49,594 nt of DNA. It comes from an uncultured Blautia sp. GTDB taxonomy: Bacteria > Bacillota > Clostridia > Lachnospirales > Lachnospiraceae. The notes beneath the pieces are model-generated. The model did not search any database, was not told where the DNA came from, and saw only the letters and a list, made by a program, of their open reading frames with translations. The number at the start of each line of letters is the position of its first letter. Within the stretch, counting starts at the first letter, position 1. The stretch is from NCBI GenBank assembly GCA_938028845.1, contig CALIZJ010000127.1, positions 1-49,594 on the forward strand. The letters run 5' to 3'. The position numbers and the translations under genes are program-made. Shown here piece after piece: positions 1-7,973 of the stretch.

Positions 1-1046
1 AACTGACACATGATCTGGTAGAAAAGACAGCAGAACCGGTTCGCCGTGCACTGTCTGATGCCGGCATCACAGCAGCAGATCTTGGCCAGGTACTTCTGGT
101 AGGTGGTTCTACACGTATCCCGGCAGTACAGGATAAGGTAAAACAGCTTACAGGAAAAGAGCCGAGCAAATCTCTGAACCCGGATGAGTGTGTAGCACTT
201 GGTGCATCCGTACAGGGCGGTAAATTAGCAGGCGATGCAGGCGCAGGGGATATCCTTCTTCTGGATGTTACACCACTGTCATTGTCCATTGAGACTATGG
301 GCGGAATCGCTACCCGTCTCATCGAAAGAAATACTACAATTCCTACAAAGAAGAGCCAGATCTTCTCTACAGCGGCAGATAACCAGACAGCCGTAGATAT
401 TAACGTAGTACAGGGTGAGCGTCAGTTCGCAAGAGATAATAAATCCTTAGGCCAGTTCCGTCTGGATGGAATCCCGCCAGCACGCCGTGGTGTTCCGCAG
501 ATCGAAGTAACCTTTGATATCGATGCAAACGGTATTGTAAATGTTTCCGCAAAGGATCTGGGAACTGGAAAAGAGCAGCACATCACTATTACAGCAGGAT
601 CTAACATGTCTGATGCAGAAATCGACAAGGCTGTAAAAGAAGCTGCTGAATTTGAAGCACAGGATAAGAAGCGTAAAGAAGCGATCGATACAAGAAACAA
701 TGCAGACTCCATGGTATTCCAGGTAGAGAACGCATTGAAAGAAGCTGGAGATAAGCTGGATGCAAATGATAAGGCGGCTGTAGAGGCAGACTTAAATGCA
801 TTAAAGGATCTTCTTTCCCAGACAGCAAACGTAGAGAGCATGACAGACGCACAGGTAGCTGATATTAAAGCAGCACAGGAAAAGATGATGGAAAGCGCTC
901 AGAAGCTCTTCTCCAAGATGTATGAGCAGACACAGGGCGGCCAGGCAGGCCCGAACCCAGGAAACATGGGCGGCGCGTCTTCCCAGGGCGGAAATGAAGC
1001 TGGCTATGGCGATGACGTGGTAGACGCTGATTATAAAGAAGTCTAA
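1..1046 (+). CDS. dnaK: Chaperone protein DnaK (Hsp70), 3' part only
   Basis: This is the C-terminal portion of Hsp70; the 5' end lies outside the window and the reading frame enters at base 3. The protein is an ATP-dependent cytoplasmic chaperone working with DnaJ and GrpE. The visible part begins in the late nucleotide-binding domain, with the phosphate-loop motif LVGGSTRIPAV, continues through the interdomain linker LLLDVTPLSLSIET and the substrate-binding domain (NVVQGER, GIPPARRGVPQIEVTFDIDANG), then the helical lid and a Gly/Gln/Asn-rich tail ending DADYKEV. dnaJ follows 15 bases downstream in the same direction, the usual order. Translation is open from base 3 to the TAA at 1044-1046. 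The identification is secure; only the missing 5' end is uncertain. Confidence 0.98.
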   Translation, partial: LTHDLVEKTAEPVRRALSDAGITAADLGQVLLVGGSTRIPAVQDKVKQLTGKEPSKSLNPDECVALGASVQGGKLAGDAGAGDILLLDVTPLSLSIETMGGIATRLIERNTTIPTKKSQIFSTAADNQTAVDINVVQGERQFARDNKSLGQFRLDGIPPARRGVPQIEVTFDIDANGIVNVSAKDLGTGKEQHITITAGSNMSDAEIDKAVKEAAEFEAQDKKRKEAIDTRNNADSMVFQVENALKEAGDKLDANDKAAVEADLNALKDLLSQTANVESMTDAQVADIKAAQEKMMESAQKLFSKMYEQTQGGQAGPNPGNMGGASSQGGNEAGYGDDVVDADYKEV

Positions 1047-1061
1047 TAGGAATGGATAATC

Positions 1062-2237
1062 ATGGCTGATAAGAGAGATTATTACGAGGTCTTGGGTGTT
1101 TCAAAAAACGCCGGAGAATCGGAACTAAAAAGTGCATATCGTAAATTAGCCAAAAAATATCACCCGGATGTAAATCCGGGTGATAAAGATGCAGAAGCGA
1201 AATTTAAAGAAGCTACAGAAGCATATACTGTTTTAAGCGATCCGGATAAGAGAAGGCAGTACGACCAGTTCGGTCATGCGGCTTTCGAAAATGGCGGCGG
1301 CGGTGCCGGCGGCTTCGGCGGTTTCGACTTCAGCGGCGCAGATATGAGCGATATCTTCGGCGATATTTTTGGCGATTTATTTGGCGGCGGCAGAAGACGT
1401 GCCAACAACGGTCCCATGAAAGGGGCGAACCTTCGGGCGCGTATCAATATTACCTTTGAAGAGGCTGTATTTGGCTGCGACAAAGAACTGGAGATCGTAT
1501 TAAAGGATGAATGTACCCAATGTCATGGAACCGGCGCAAAACCAGGTACGCAGCCTGTCACCTGTCCGAAATGTAACGGTGAAGGACAGATCGTTTATAC
1601 ACAGCAGTCCATGTTCGGTATGGTGCGTAATGTACAGACCTGTCCGGAGTGTCATGGAACCGGAAAAGTGATCAAAGAAAAATGTACCTCATGCCGGGGA
1701 ACCGGATATACATCTGCCAGAAAGAAAATCCAGGTATCCGTACCTGCTGGTATTGATAATGGACAGAGCATTCGTATCCGTGATAAAGGAGAACCGGGTA
1801 CGAACGGAGGACCAAGAGGAGATCTTCTGGTAGAAGTGAACGTAGCCCGTCATCCTATTTTCCAGAGACAGGATATGAATATATTTTCCACTGCCCCGAT
1901 CACCTATGCCCAGGCGGCATTAGGCGGGGAGGTACGCATCAATACAGTGGACGGGGAGATTTCTTACGAAGTTAAGCCCGGCACACAGACAGATACAAGA
2001 ATCCGCTTAAAAGGTAAGGGGGTTCCGTCTTTGCGCAATAAAAACATCCGCGGCGATCATTATGTGACCCTGGTCGTTCAGGTACCTACGAATCTGAACG
2101 AAGAGGCAAAGGATGCTCTGCGCCGCTTCGATGCAGCATGTGGAAACAGACCATATAATAAAAAAGATACAGAAGAAAAGCCGGAAAAGAAGAAAAAAAG
2201 CTTTATGGATAAGCTGAAAGAAACCTTTGAGGAATGA
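1062..2237 (+). CDS. dnaJ: Chaperone protein DnaJ (Hsp40)
   Basis: Co-chaperone that delivers unfolded clients to DnaK and stimulates its ATPase. The 391-residue protein has every type I feature in order: J domain at about residues 5-70 with the HPD triad at 34-36, a Gly/Phe-rich linker at about 75-115, four CxxCxGxG zinc-finger repeats (CTQCHGTG, CPKCNGEG, CPECHGTG, CTSCRGTG) and the C-terminal client-binding domains. The tail is unusually Lys/Glu-rich (EEKPEKKKKSFMDKLKETFEE-like). The ATG follows a modest AGGA ribosome site. It is cotranscribed with dnaK and closed by the terminator at 2267-2297. Confidence 0.98.
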   Translation: MADKRDYYEVLGVSKNAGESELKSAYRKLAKKYHPDVNPGDKDAEAKFKEATEAYTVLSDPDKRRQYDQFGHAAFENGGGGAGGFGGFDFSGADMSDIFGDIFGDLFGGGRRRANNGPMKGANLRARINITFEEAVFGCDKELEIVLKDECTQCHGTGAKPGTQPVTCPKCNGEGQIVYTQQSMFGMVRNVQTCPECHGTGKVIKEKCTSCRGTGYTSARKKIQVSVPAGIDNGQSIRIRDKGEPGTNGGPRGDLLVEVNVARHPIFQRQDMNIFSTAPITYAQAALGGEVRINTVDGEISYEVKPGTQTDTRIRLKGKGVPSLRNKNIRGDHYVTLVVQVPTNLNEEAKDALRRFDAACGNRPYNKKDTEEKPEKKKKSFMDKLKETFEE

Positions 2238-2266
2238 TTTTCACTATATTTTACTATATTTTTTAG

Positions 2267-2297
2267 GAAAAGAGGGAGAACCCTCTTTTCTTTTTTT
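2267..2297 (+). terminator. Rho-independent terminator of the dnaK-dnaJ operon
   Basis: A perfect 10-bp stem (2267-2276 with 2281-2290), AGAA loop, followed at once by a run of seven T. It lies 29 bases after the dnaJ stop. Confidence 0.9.
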
Positions 2298-2372
2298 GTC
2301 CATTCGTGTATATTAAGGAATAGTGGTCTGTTGTAAGGCTTAAATCTGCACATTGCATGCAAAGGAGGACAT

Positions 2373-3284
2373 ATGAGCGCAGGAGTTGTATTGCAGCAGA
2401 TGATTATCATCTTTCTGCTGATCATGACGGGATATTTTGTTTATAAAAAGGGAATCGTGCAGGACAGTATTGCCAAGGGAATTTCGGCGCTTGTGGTAAA
2501 TGTCTGCAATCCGGCGCTTCTTATCAGAAGTGCTTTTGACCATGATTCTTCCATCACTTACGATAAACTTTTGTATGCGGTAGCAGGCGGTGCGATCCTG
2601 TACGCAGTATTGTTTCTGGCATCCTGGGTCATTCCTAAGATCCTTAAGGTGGAAGAAAAATGGAAAAACCATTATGCGCTTATGTGTCTGTTCGGCAATA
2701 CGGGATTCATAGGGATTCCTTTGGTTTCCGCTGTGTTCGGCGATCATGCGGTAATATATGTAGCAGTTTTTAATGCATACTTTAATTTTTTCTTTTATAC
2801 ATACGGGATATGGCTGGCAGACGGAGGGAAGAATTCCTTCTCTTTAAAAAATTTCCTGAATGTAGGAAATTTATCCATTGTTTTAACCATTGTTATTTTT
2901 ATATTCCAGATTCGTCTTCCGGAAGTCCTCACCAGCACCATCGACTATATGGCAAATACCACCACCTTCCTGGCAATGGTGGTTATCGGAATCTCCCTGG
3001 CAAGAACGGATCTGAAATCCATCTTTACAGAGAAAAAGCTGTATCCGTTTATTCTTCTTCGCTTCCTTGTGATTCCTGTGGCGATCAGCTTTTTGGTAAG
3101 ACTCTTCATTAAGGATGAGGTAGTGTACGGGGTGGTCATTTTGATGGCGTCTGTTCCCGTGGCAAATCTTCCGCTGATGCGTGTGGAAGAAGTAGGAGGA
3201 GACGGAACGGTACTGTCAAAGGGGATTATTTTAAGCACCGTGATGTCCCTTGTCATTATCCCTATTGTAACTTTATTTGTCTGA
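2373..3284 (+). CDS. AEC family (auxin efflux carrier-like) permease
   Basis: An integral membrane transporter of 303 residues with about ten hydrophobic segments, starting directly with a membrane helix (residues about 5-25). The N-terminal segment with VVNVCNPALLIRSAF and the mid-protein GNTGFIGIPL match the AEC (auxin efflux carrier) family, whose bacterial members move organic acids such as malate or are uncharacterised. The C-terminal half repeats the pattern (ILMASVPVANLPLM). The ATG has a strong AAAGGAGG site 4-6 bases upstream. prmA starts 27 bases later, so the two may be cotranscribed although functionally unrelated. The substrate cannot be told from sequence. Confidence 0.85.
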   Translation: MSAGVVLQQMIIIFLLIMTGYFVYKKGIVQDSIAKGISALVVNVCNPALLIRSAFDHDSSITYDKLLYAVAGGAILYAVLFLASWVIPKILKVEEKWKNHYALMCLFGNTGFIGIPLVSAVFGDHAVIYVAVFNAYFNFFFYTYGIWLADGGKNSFSLKNFLNVGNLSIVLTIVIFIFQIRLPEVLTSTIDYMANTTTFLAMVVIGISLARTDLKSIFTEKKLYPFILLRFLVIPVAISFLVRLFIKDEVVYGVVILMASVPVANLPLMRVEEVGGDGTVLSKGIILSTVMSLVIIPIVTLFV

Positions 3285-3311
3285 TATTAAATAGTTAGGA
3301 GATAGCAGTTT

Positions 3312-4265
3312 ATGAAATGGAATCGTTTTACCTTAAAAACTAAGACGGAAGCTGAGGACATAGTGATCTGCACCCTTGCAGAGGTGGGAATTGAAGGCGT
3401 GGAGATTCAGGATAAGAAACCTCTTTCAGAGGAAGATAAAGCGCAGATGTTCGTGGATATCATGCCGGAAGGACCGGAAGATGACGGCATCGCCTATCTG
3501 AATTTTTATCTGGAAGAGGATGAAGATAAGGAAGCAGTCCTTGCCAGGGTAAGGGAAGCTTTGGATGAATTGAAAGGATTTATGGATATTGGGGAGGCTG
3601 CCATCCAGGAATCCCAGACGGAAGATAAGGACTGGATCAATAACTGGAAAGAATATTTCCACCAGTTTTACGTGGACGATATCCTGATCGTACCTTCCTG
3701 GGAGGAAGTGAAAAACGAGGACAAGGATAAGATGATCCTTCATATCGACCCGGGAACTGCCTTCGGGACAGGAATGCATGAGACCACACAGCTTGTGATC
3801 CGTCAGTTGAAAAAGTATGTGAAAAAAGACACGGTTCTCCTTGATGTGGGAACCGGAAGCGGTATCCTTGGAATCGTGGCATTAAAGCTGGGAGCGGAAC
3901 ATGTGACAGGAACGGATCTGGATCCCTGTGCAGTTTCTGCTGTGGCAGAAAATAAAGAGGCAAATGACATTCCGGATGAGAAATTCCAAATGATGATCGG
4001 CAATATCATTGACGATAAGACGGTACAGGATCAGGTGGGATATGAAGCCTATGACATTGTTGCAGCTAATATCCTGGCTGACGTGCTGGTTCCTTTGACA
4101 CCTGTGGTCGTAAACCAGATGAAAAAAGGCGGTTATTATATTACTTCCGGAATTTTAGATGTAAAAGAAGAGGTAGTATGTGAGGCGGTAAAAAAAGCCG
4201 GCCTTACCCTTGTGGAAGTGACGCGGCAGGGGGAATGGGTCTGCGTGACTGCCAGAAAGGACTGA
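3312..4265 (+). CDS. prmA: Ribosomal protein L11 methyltransferase
   Basis: SAM-dependent enzyme that methylates lysines and the N-terminus of ribosomal protein L11. The 317-residue protein has the N-terminal L11-recognition domain (about residues 1-110), then a class I methyltransferase fold with motif I LLDVGTGSGILGI at about residue 175, TGTDLDPCAV and the catalytic-region motif DIVAANILADVL. The upstream IDPGTAFGTGMHETT segment is typical of PrmA. It lies immediately before rsmE (3-base gap), the conserved dnaJ-prmA-rsmE neighbourhood of Firmicutes, here interrupted by the AEC gene. Confidence 0.96.
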   Translation: MKWNRFTLKTKTEAEDIVICTLAEVGIEGVEIQDKKPLSEEDKAQMFVDIMPEGPEDDGIAYLNFYLEEDEDKEAVLARVREALDELKGFMDIGEAAIQESQTEDKDWINNWKEYFHQFYVDDILIVPSWEEVKNEDKDKMILHIDPGTAFGTGMHETTQLVIRQLKKYVKKDTVLLDVGTGSGILGIVALKLGAEHVTGTDLDPCAVSAVAENKEANDIPDEKFQMMIGNIIDDKTVQDQVGYEAYDIVAANILADVLVPLTPVVVNQMKKGGYYITSGILDVKEEVVCEAVKKAGLTLVEVTRQGEWVCVTARKD

Positions 4266-4268
4266 GAA

Positions 4269-5018
4269 ATGCAGCGTTTATTTGTGGAACCCTGCCAGAT
4301 CTATGAGGAGGCCAACCGTATCTCCATTACAGGCGGGGACGTAAATCATGTAAAAAACGTGCTGCGAATGAAACCGGGAGAGGAAATCTGGGTCAGCGAC
4401 GGAGCGAATAAAGAGTACCACTGTAAAATTAAAACCCTGGAACGGGAAGAGGTGGTGCTTGAGATCCTGTATGTACAGGAAACGGACTATGAGCTTCCGG
4501 GAAAGATCTGTCTTTTTCAGGGGCTTCCAAAAGGCGACAAGATGGAGCTGATCATTCAGAAGGCCTGCGAGCTTGGAGCGGCTGAGATCATACCGGTAGA
4601 AACCAGGCGATGTGTGGTAAAGCTCGACAGGAAGAAGGCTGAAAAAAAGACGGCGCGCTGGCAGGAAATTGCGAAAAGTGCGGCAAAGCAGTCCAGAAGG
4701 ATGCTGGTTCCTAAAGTGCATCCGGTGATGAGTTTTTCTGAGGCGCTGTCCTATGGAAAAGAGATGGATATCTGCCTGATCCCCTATGAACTCGCCAAGG
4801 GGATGGGAGAGACTAAGAAAATACTTGCAGGGATTGCCCCGGGCAAAAGTATCGGGATTTTCATTGGACCGGAGGGCGGTTTCGAGCCGGAAGAGATAGA
4901 GAAGGCAAAAGAAGCCGGCGCCAGACCCATTACCTTAGGAAAAAGGATCCTGCGCACAGAGACAGCAGGTCTGGCGATTTTATCAGTTTTGATGTTTCAT
5001 CTGGAAAGAGATGTGTAA
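4269..5018 (+). CDS. rsmE: 16S rRNA (uracil-1498-N3)-methyltransferase
   Basis: SPOUT-class methyltransferase that makes m3U1498 in 16S rRNA. The 249-residue protein has an N-terminal PUA-like domain (about residues 1-70) and a C-terminal knotted SAM-binding domain with the diagnostic IGIFIGPEGGFEPEEIE and the terminal LGKRILRTETAGLAILS motif. Length is normal. Its start is 3 bases beyond the prmA stop, implying translational coupling. Confidence 0.96.
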   Translation: MQRLFVEPCQIYEEANRISITGGDVNHVKNVLRMKPGEEIWVSDGANKEYHCKIKTLEREEVVLEILYVQETDYELPGKICLFQGLPKGDKMELIIQKACELGAAEIIPVETRRCVVKLDRKKAEKKTARWQEIAKSAAKQSRRMLVPKVHPVMSFSEALSYGKEMDICLIPYELAKGMGETKKILAGIAPGKSIGIFIGPEGGFEPEEIEKAKEAGARPITLGKRILRTETAGLAILSVLMFHLERDV

Positions 5019-5109
5019 AAGAGACAGCGGCTTTTAGCTGGATTTTATTTAGCATGTCGTTTCCTTTTGTACATGGAAAAGAGAGGAACGGCAGTTTTGG
5101 AGGAAAATT

Positions 5110-6264
5110 ATGGAAGCATATTTTGATAATTCTGCTACGACCCGATGCTATGAATCAGTAAAGGATATTGTAGTAAAGACCATGATGGAGGATTTCGGAA
5201 ATCCTTCCGCCATGCATCAAAAGGGGGTGGAGGCAGAACGGTATGTGAGGGCTGCCGCCCAGATCCTTGCCAATCTTTTAAAAGTAAAAGAAAAGGAAAT
5301 CCTGTTTACCTCAGGAGGAACCGAATCCAATAATCTGGCTCTCATTGGAGGCGCCATGGCAAATAAAAGAATGGGGAATCATATCGTCACTACGGCTGTG
5401 GAACATGCGGCAGTGGGACAGCCGGCAGAATTCCTTAAGGAAGCTGGCTTTGAAGTTACGGTGGTTCCAGTGGATGAACAGGGTGTGGTAAACCTGGAAG
5501 CCCTTTTGGAGGCTCTTAGGGAGGATACGATCCTGGTATCCACAATGTTTGTGAACAACGAAGTGGGAGCGGTCATGCCCGTGGAAAAGATCGGAGCTCT
5601 TGTCCATGAAAACTGTCCCCATGCCCTTTACCATGTAGATGCCATCCAGGCATTTGGAAAATACAGGATACATCCGAAAAGATGCGGGATCGATCTTTTA
5701 AGTGTGAGCGCCCATAAGTTCCATGGACCTAAGGGAGTTGGATTCTTATATATTAATGAAAAGGCAAAGGTGCAGCCGCTTATTTTAGGCGGCGGACAGC
5801 AGGGCGGAATGCGTTCCGGTACGGACAATGTCCCTGGAATCGCAGGACTTGGCGCTGCAGCCATGGAAATTTACCGGAATTTTGAAGACAAGGTGCAGCA
5901 CCTTTATGAGCTGAAGGAACATATGGCGCAGGGCCTTGCAGCTATGGAGAATGTAAAGATTAACGGAATGGAACTAAGAGAAGGCGCGCCCCATATTTTA
6001 AGCGTAAGCTTTATGGGAATCCGCAGCGAGGTACTCCTTCATACTTTAGAGGAACGGGGAATTTATGTTTCCGCAGGAAGTGCCTGCTCCAGTCATAAAA
6101 GAAAAGCAAGCGGTACGCTTACCGCCATGGGAATATCCCCAGAGCAGATAGAAAGTACCCTGCGCATCAGCTTTTCGGAAGAGAACACATTGGAAGAGGT
6201 GGATTACTGCCTGAAAGTGCTGGGGGAAGTGGTCCCCATGCTTCGACGGTATTCCCGCCATTAA
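5110..6264 (+). CDS. Cysteine desulfurase (NifS/IscS family), partner of ThiI
   Basis: PLP-dependent enzyme that takes sulfur from L-cysteine as a persulfide. The 384-residue protein shows the N-terminal YFDNSATT, the PLP region TSGGTESNN, the Schiff-base lysine in SVSAHKFHGPKG (about residue 200) and the catalytic cysteine in SAGSACSSHKRK. thiI begins 19 bases downstream, the arrangement of Bacillus nifZ-thiI, so the inferred role is to feed sulfur to ThiI for tRNA 4-thiouridine rather than general Fe-S assembly. The ATG is preceded by GGAGG. No iscU-like scaffold gene is adjacent. Confidence 0.93.
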   Translation: MEAYFDNSATTRCYESVKDIVVKTMMEDFGNPSAMHQKGVEAERYVRAAAQILANLLKVKEKEILFTSGGTESNNLALIGGAMANKRMGNHIVTTAVEHAAVGQPAEFLKEAGFEVTVVPVDEQGVVNLEALLEALREDTILVSTMFVNNEVGAVMPVEKIGALVHENCPHALYHVDAIQAFGKYRIHPKRCGIDLLSVSAHKFHGPKGVGFLYINEKAKVQPLILGGGQQGGMRSGTDNVPGIAGLGAAAMEIYRNFEDKVQHLYELKEHMAQGLAAMENVKINGMELREGAPHILSVSFMGIRSEVLLHTLEERGIYVSAGSACSSHKRKASGTLTAMGISPEQIESTLRISFSEENTLEEVDYCLKVLGEVVPMLRRYSRH

Positions 6265-6283
6265 CAGATAAAGGAGAAAAATT

Positions 6284-7465
6284 ATGATATTCCATGCTTT
6301 TTTGATCAAGTATGCAGAAATCGCCATCAAGGGAAAAAATAGATATCTTTTTGAGGACGCCCTGGTAAAGCAGATGAAGATCGCCCTCTCCAAAGTGGAG
6401 GGAGAATTTAAAGTTACCAAGGAGCAGGGCAGAGTTTATGTCTTCTGTCCGGAAAGGTATGATTTTGACGAGGCAGTGGAAGCTTTGCAGAAGGTATTCG
6501 GCATTGTGGGAATCTGCCCAGTGGTTATTTATGAGGACAAAGGGTTCGAACAGATGGCCCTGGATGTAGTTTCCTATATGAAAGAGCGGTATCCAGAGTA
6601 TAACGGCACTTTTAAAGTATATACAAGAAGAGCCAGAAAATCTTATCCTATGACTTCTATGGAAGTGAGCGCACAGTTGGGCGGAAAGATCCTGGATGAG
6701 TTTCCAAAGGCATCCGTGGATGTACATGCCCCCGCTCTTACTTTGTCTGTGGAGATCAGAGAAAAAATCTACGTATATTCGGAGACCATTCCAGGTCCTG
6801 GAGGCATGCCTGTAGGAACCAATGGAAAGGCAATGCTTCTTCTCTCCGGGGGGATCGACAGTCCTGTGGCCGGGTACATGATCGCAAAGAGAGGGGTAAA
6901 GATTGAAGCGGTATACTTCCATGCGCCCCCTTACACCAGTGAGCGTGCAAAGCAAAAGGTGGTGGATCTGGCAAAGCTGGTGGCAAGATACAGTGGACCG
7001 ATCCGTCTGCATGTGGTAAACTTTACAGACATTCAGCTTTATATTTACGATCAGTGTCCCCATGAAGAGCTGACGATCATCATGCGCCGTTATATGATGC
7101 GCATTGCAGAATATTTCGCAAAACGGGATAACTGTCTGGGACTGATCACAGGAGAGAGTATTGGCCAGGTGGCAAGCCAGACTATGCAGAGCCTTGCGGC
7201 TACCAATGAGGTTTGTACCATACCGGTTTACCGTCCGGTTATCGGGTTCGATAAACAGGAAATTGTAGAAATTTCCAGAAAAATAGATACTTTTGACACT
7301 TCAATCCAGCCTTATGAAGATTGCTGCACGATCTTTGTGGCAAAGCATCCGGTAACAAAGCCAAATTTAAATGTGATCCACCGCTCAGAAGGAAAACTCG
7401 TAGAAAAAATAGACCAGCTTATGGAAGAGGCAATCCGTACAGCAGAAATCCTGGACGTGGAGTAA
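6284..7465 (+). CDS. thiI: tRNA 4-thiouridine synthase ThiI
   Basis: Adenylates and thiolates U8 of tRNA using persulfide sulfur from the neighbouring desulfurase. The 393-residue protein has an N-terminal ferredoxin-like/THUMP region (about 1-165) and a PP-loop ATP pyrophosphatase domain with LLLSGGIDSPVAGYM at about residue 185. It ends after the catalytic domain and lacks the C-terminal rhodanese domain of the E. coli enzyme, as is usual in Firmicutes. This fits sulfur delivery by the dedicated upstream desulfurase. The ATG follows AAAGGAGA. Confidence 0.96.
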   Translation: MIFHAFLIKYAEIAIKGKNRYLFEDALVKQMKIALSKVEGEFKVTKEQGRVYVFCPERYDFDEAVEALQKVFGIVGICPVVIYEDKGFEQMALDVVSYMKERYPEYNGTFKVYTRRARKSYPMTSMEVSAQLGGKILDEFPKASVDVHAPALTLSVEIREKIYVYSETIPGPGGMPVGTNGKAMLLLSGGIDSPVAGYMIAKRGVKIEAVYFHAPPYTSERAKQKVVDLAKLVARYSGPIRLHVVNFTDIQLYIYDQCPHEELTIIMRRYMMRIAEYFAKRDNCLGLITGESIGQVASQTMQSLAATNEVCTIPVYRPVIGFDKQEIVEISRKIDTFDTSIQPYEDCCTIFVAKHPVTKPNLNVIHRSEGKLVEKIDQLMEEAIRTAEILDVE

Positions 7466-7511
7466 AAATAACTGTAAGCTAAGAAAAAAGGGAGCGCTTT
7501 TAGGCGGAAAG

Positions 7512-7542
7512 AAAAAAACAGAGGAACCATGGGTTCCTCTGT
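7512..7542 (-). terminator. Terminator of the HPr-like gene (reverse strand)
   Basis: Perfect 11-bp inverted repeat (7518-7528 with 7532-7542) with a 3-base loop. The A-run at 7512-7518 gives a T-run on the reverse strand, so it terminates the HPr-like gene. It may also stop thiI transcription, but there is no T-run on the forward side. Confidence 0.85.
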
Positions 7543-7565
7543 TCCGATTATGATTATGAAAAAAA

Positions 7566-7802
7566 TTATTCGGTCACATATTTGGATACAACAGCCATTA
7601 CGTCATCCAGTGCAGCGCCGTCTGCATGGATATTCAGATCGATTGGCTTGGATAAATCCAGACTGAAGATGCCCATAATAGATTTTGCATCAATTACGTA
7701 TCTTCCGGATACAAGGTCAAAGTCGCAGTCGAATTTGCTGATTTCGTTTACAAATGCTTTCACTTTATCAATAGAGTTCAGTGAGATTTTTGCTGTTTTC
7801 AT
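7566..7802 (-). CDS. HPr-like protein lacking the phosphorylatable histidine (Crh-like)
   Basis: A 78-residue protein with the HPr fold pattern: beta strand KISLNS, a helix DKVKAFVNEIS, then VIDAKSIMGIFSLDL and a C-terminal helix. The GLHxRPA motif holding the PTS-phosphorylated His15 is absent, whereas the regulatory-serine region is kept as DAKSIMG (Ser41, equivalent to Ser46 of HPr). That is the pattern of Bacillus Crh, which acts in catabolite regulation rather than sugar transport; the parallel is inferred. A genuine HPr with His15 is encoded at 48248. The start is the ATG at 7802, preceded by AAGGGAGG on the reverse strand, not the longer upstream-open frame. Confidence 0.85.
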   Translation of the reverse strand: MKTAKISLNSIDKVKAFVNEISKFDCDFDLVSGRYVIDAKSIMGIFSLDLSKPIDLNIHADGAALDDVMAVVSKYVTE

Positions 7803-7875
7803 TGTGAGAACCTCCCTTAAAAGAATTAGTATCACAGCGGTACAACAGTAACGCTGCTGTTATCTTACAACTTTC

Positions 7876-7904
7876 ATCTTACCCGCCACACTATTAAAAG
7901 TCAA
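7876..7904 (-). promoter_or_regulatory. Sigma-A promoter for the HPr-like gene
   Basis: On the reverse strand: -35 TTGACT (7904-7899), a 17-base spacer, -10 TAAGAT (7881-7876). It lies 73 bases upstream of the start codon in the divergent intergenic region with mtaB. Confidence 0.7.
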
Positions 7905-7922
7905 GGTGAAAAGAGTTAAAAA

Positions 7923-7952
7923 TTAGCAAAAGAATTAGTTAAAATGTATAAA
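7923..7952 (+). promoter_or_regulatory. Possible promoter for mtaB
   Basis: TTAGCA (7923-7928), an 18-base spacer, TATAAA (7947-7952), 21 bases before the mtaB ATG. The region is very A/T-rich, so chance similarity is possible. Confidence 0.35.
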
Positions 7953-7973
7953 AATTATACGAAGAGGTAGAGT

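Noticed and set aside
6167..7063. 298-codon reverse frame over the nifS-thiI junction
   Set aside because: It spans two well-identified forward genes and their intergenic region, with no recognisable motifs.
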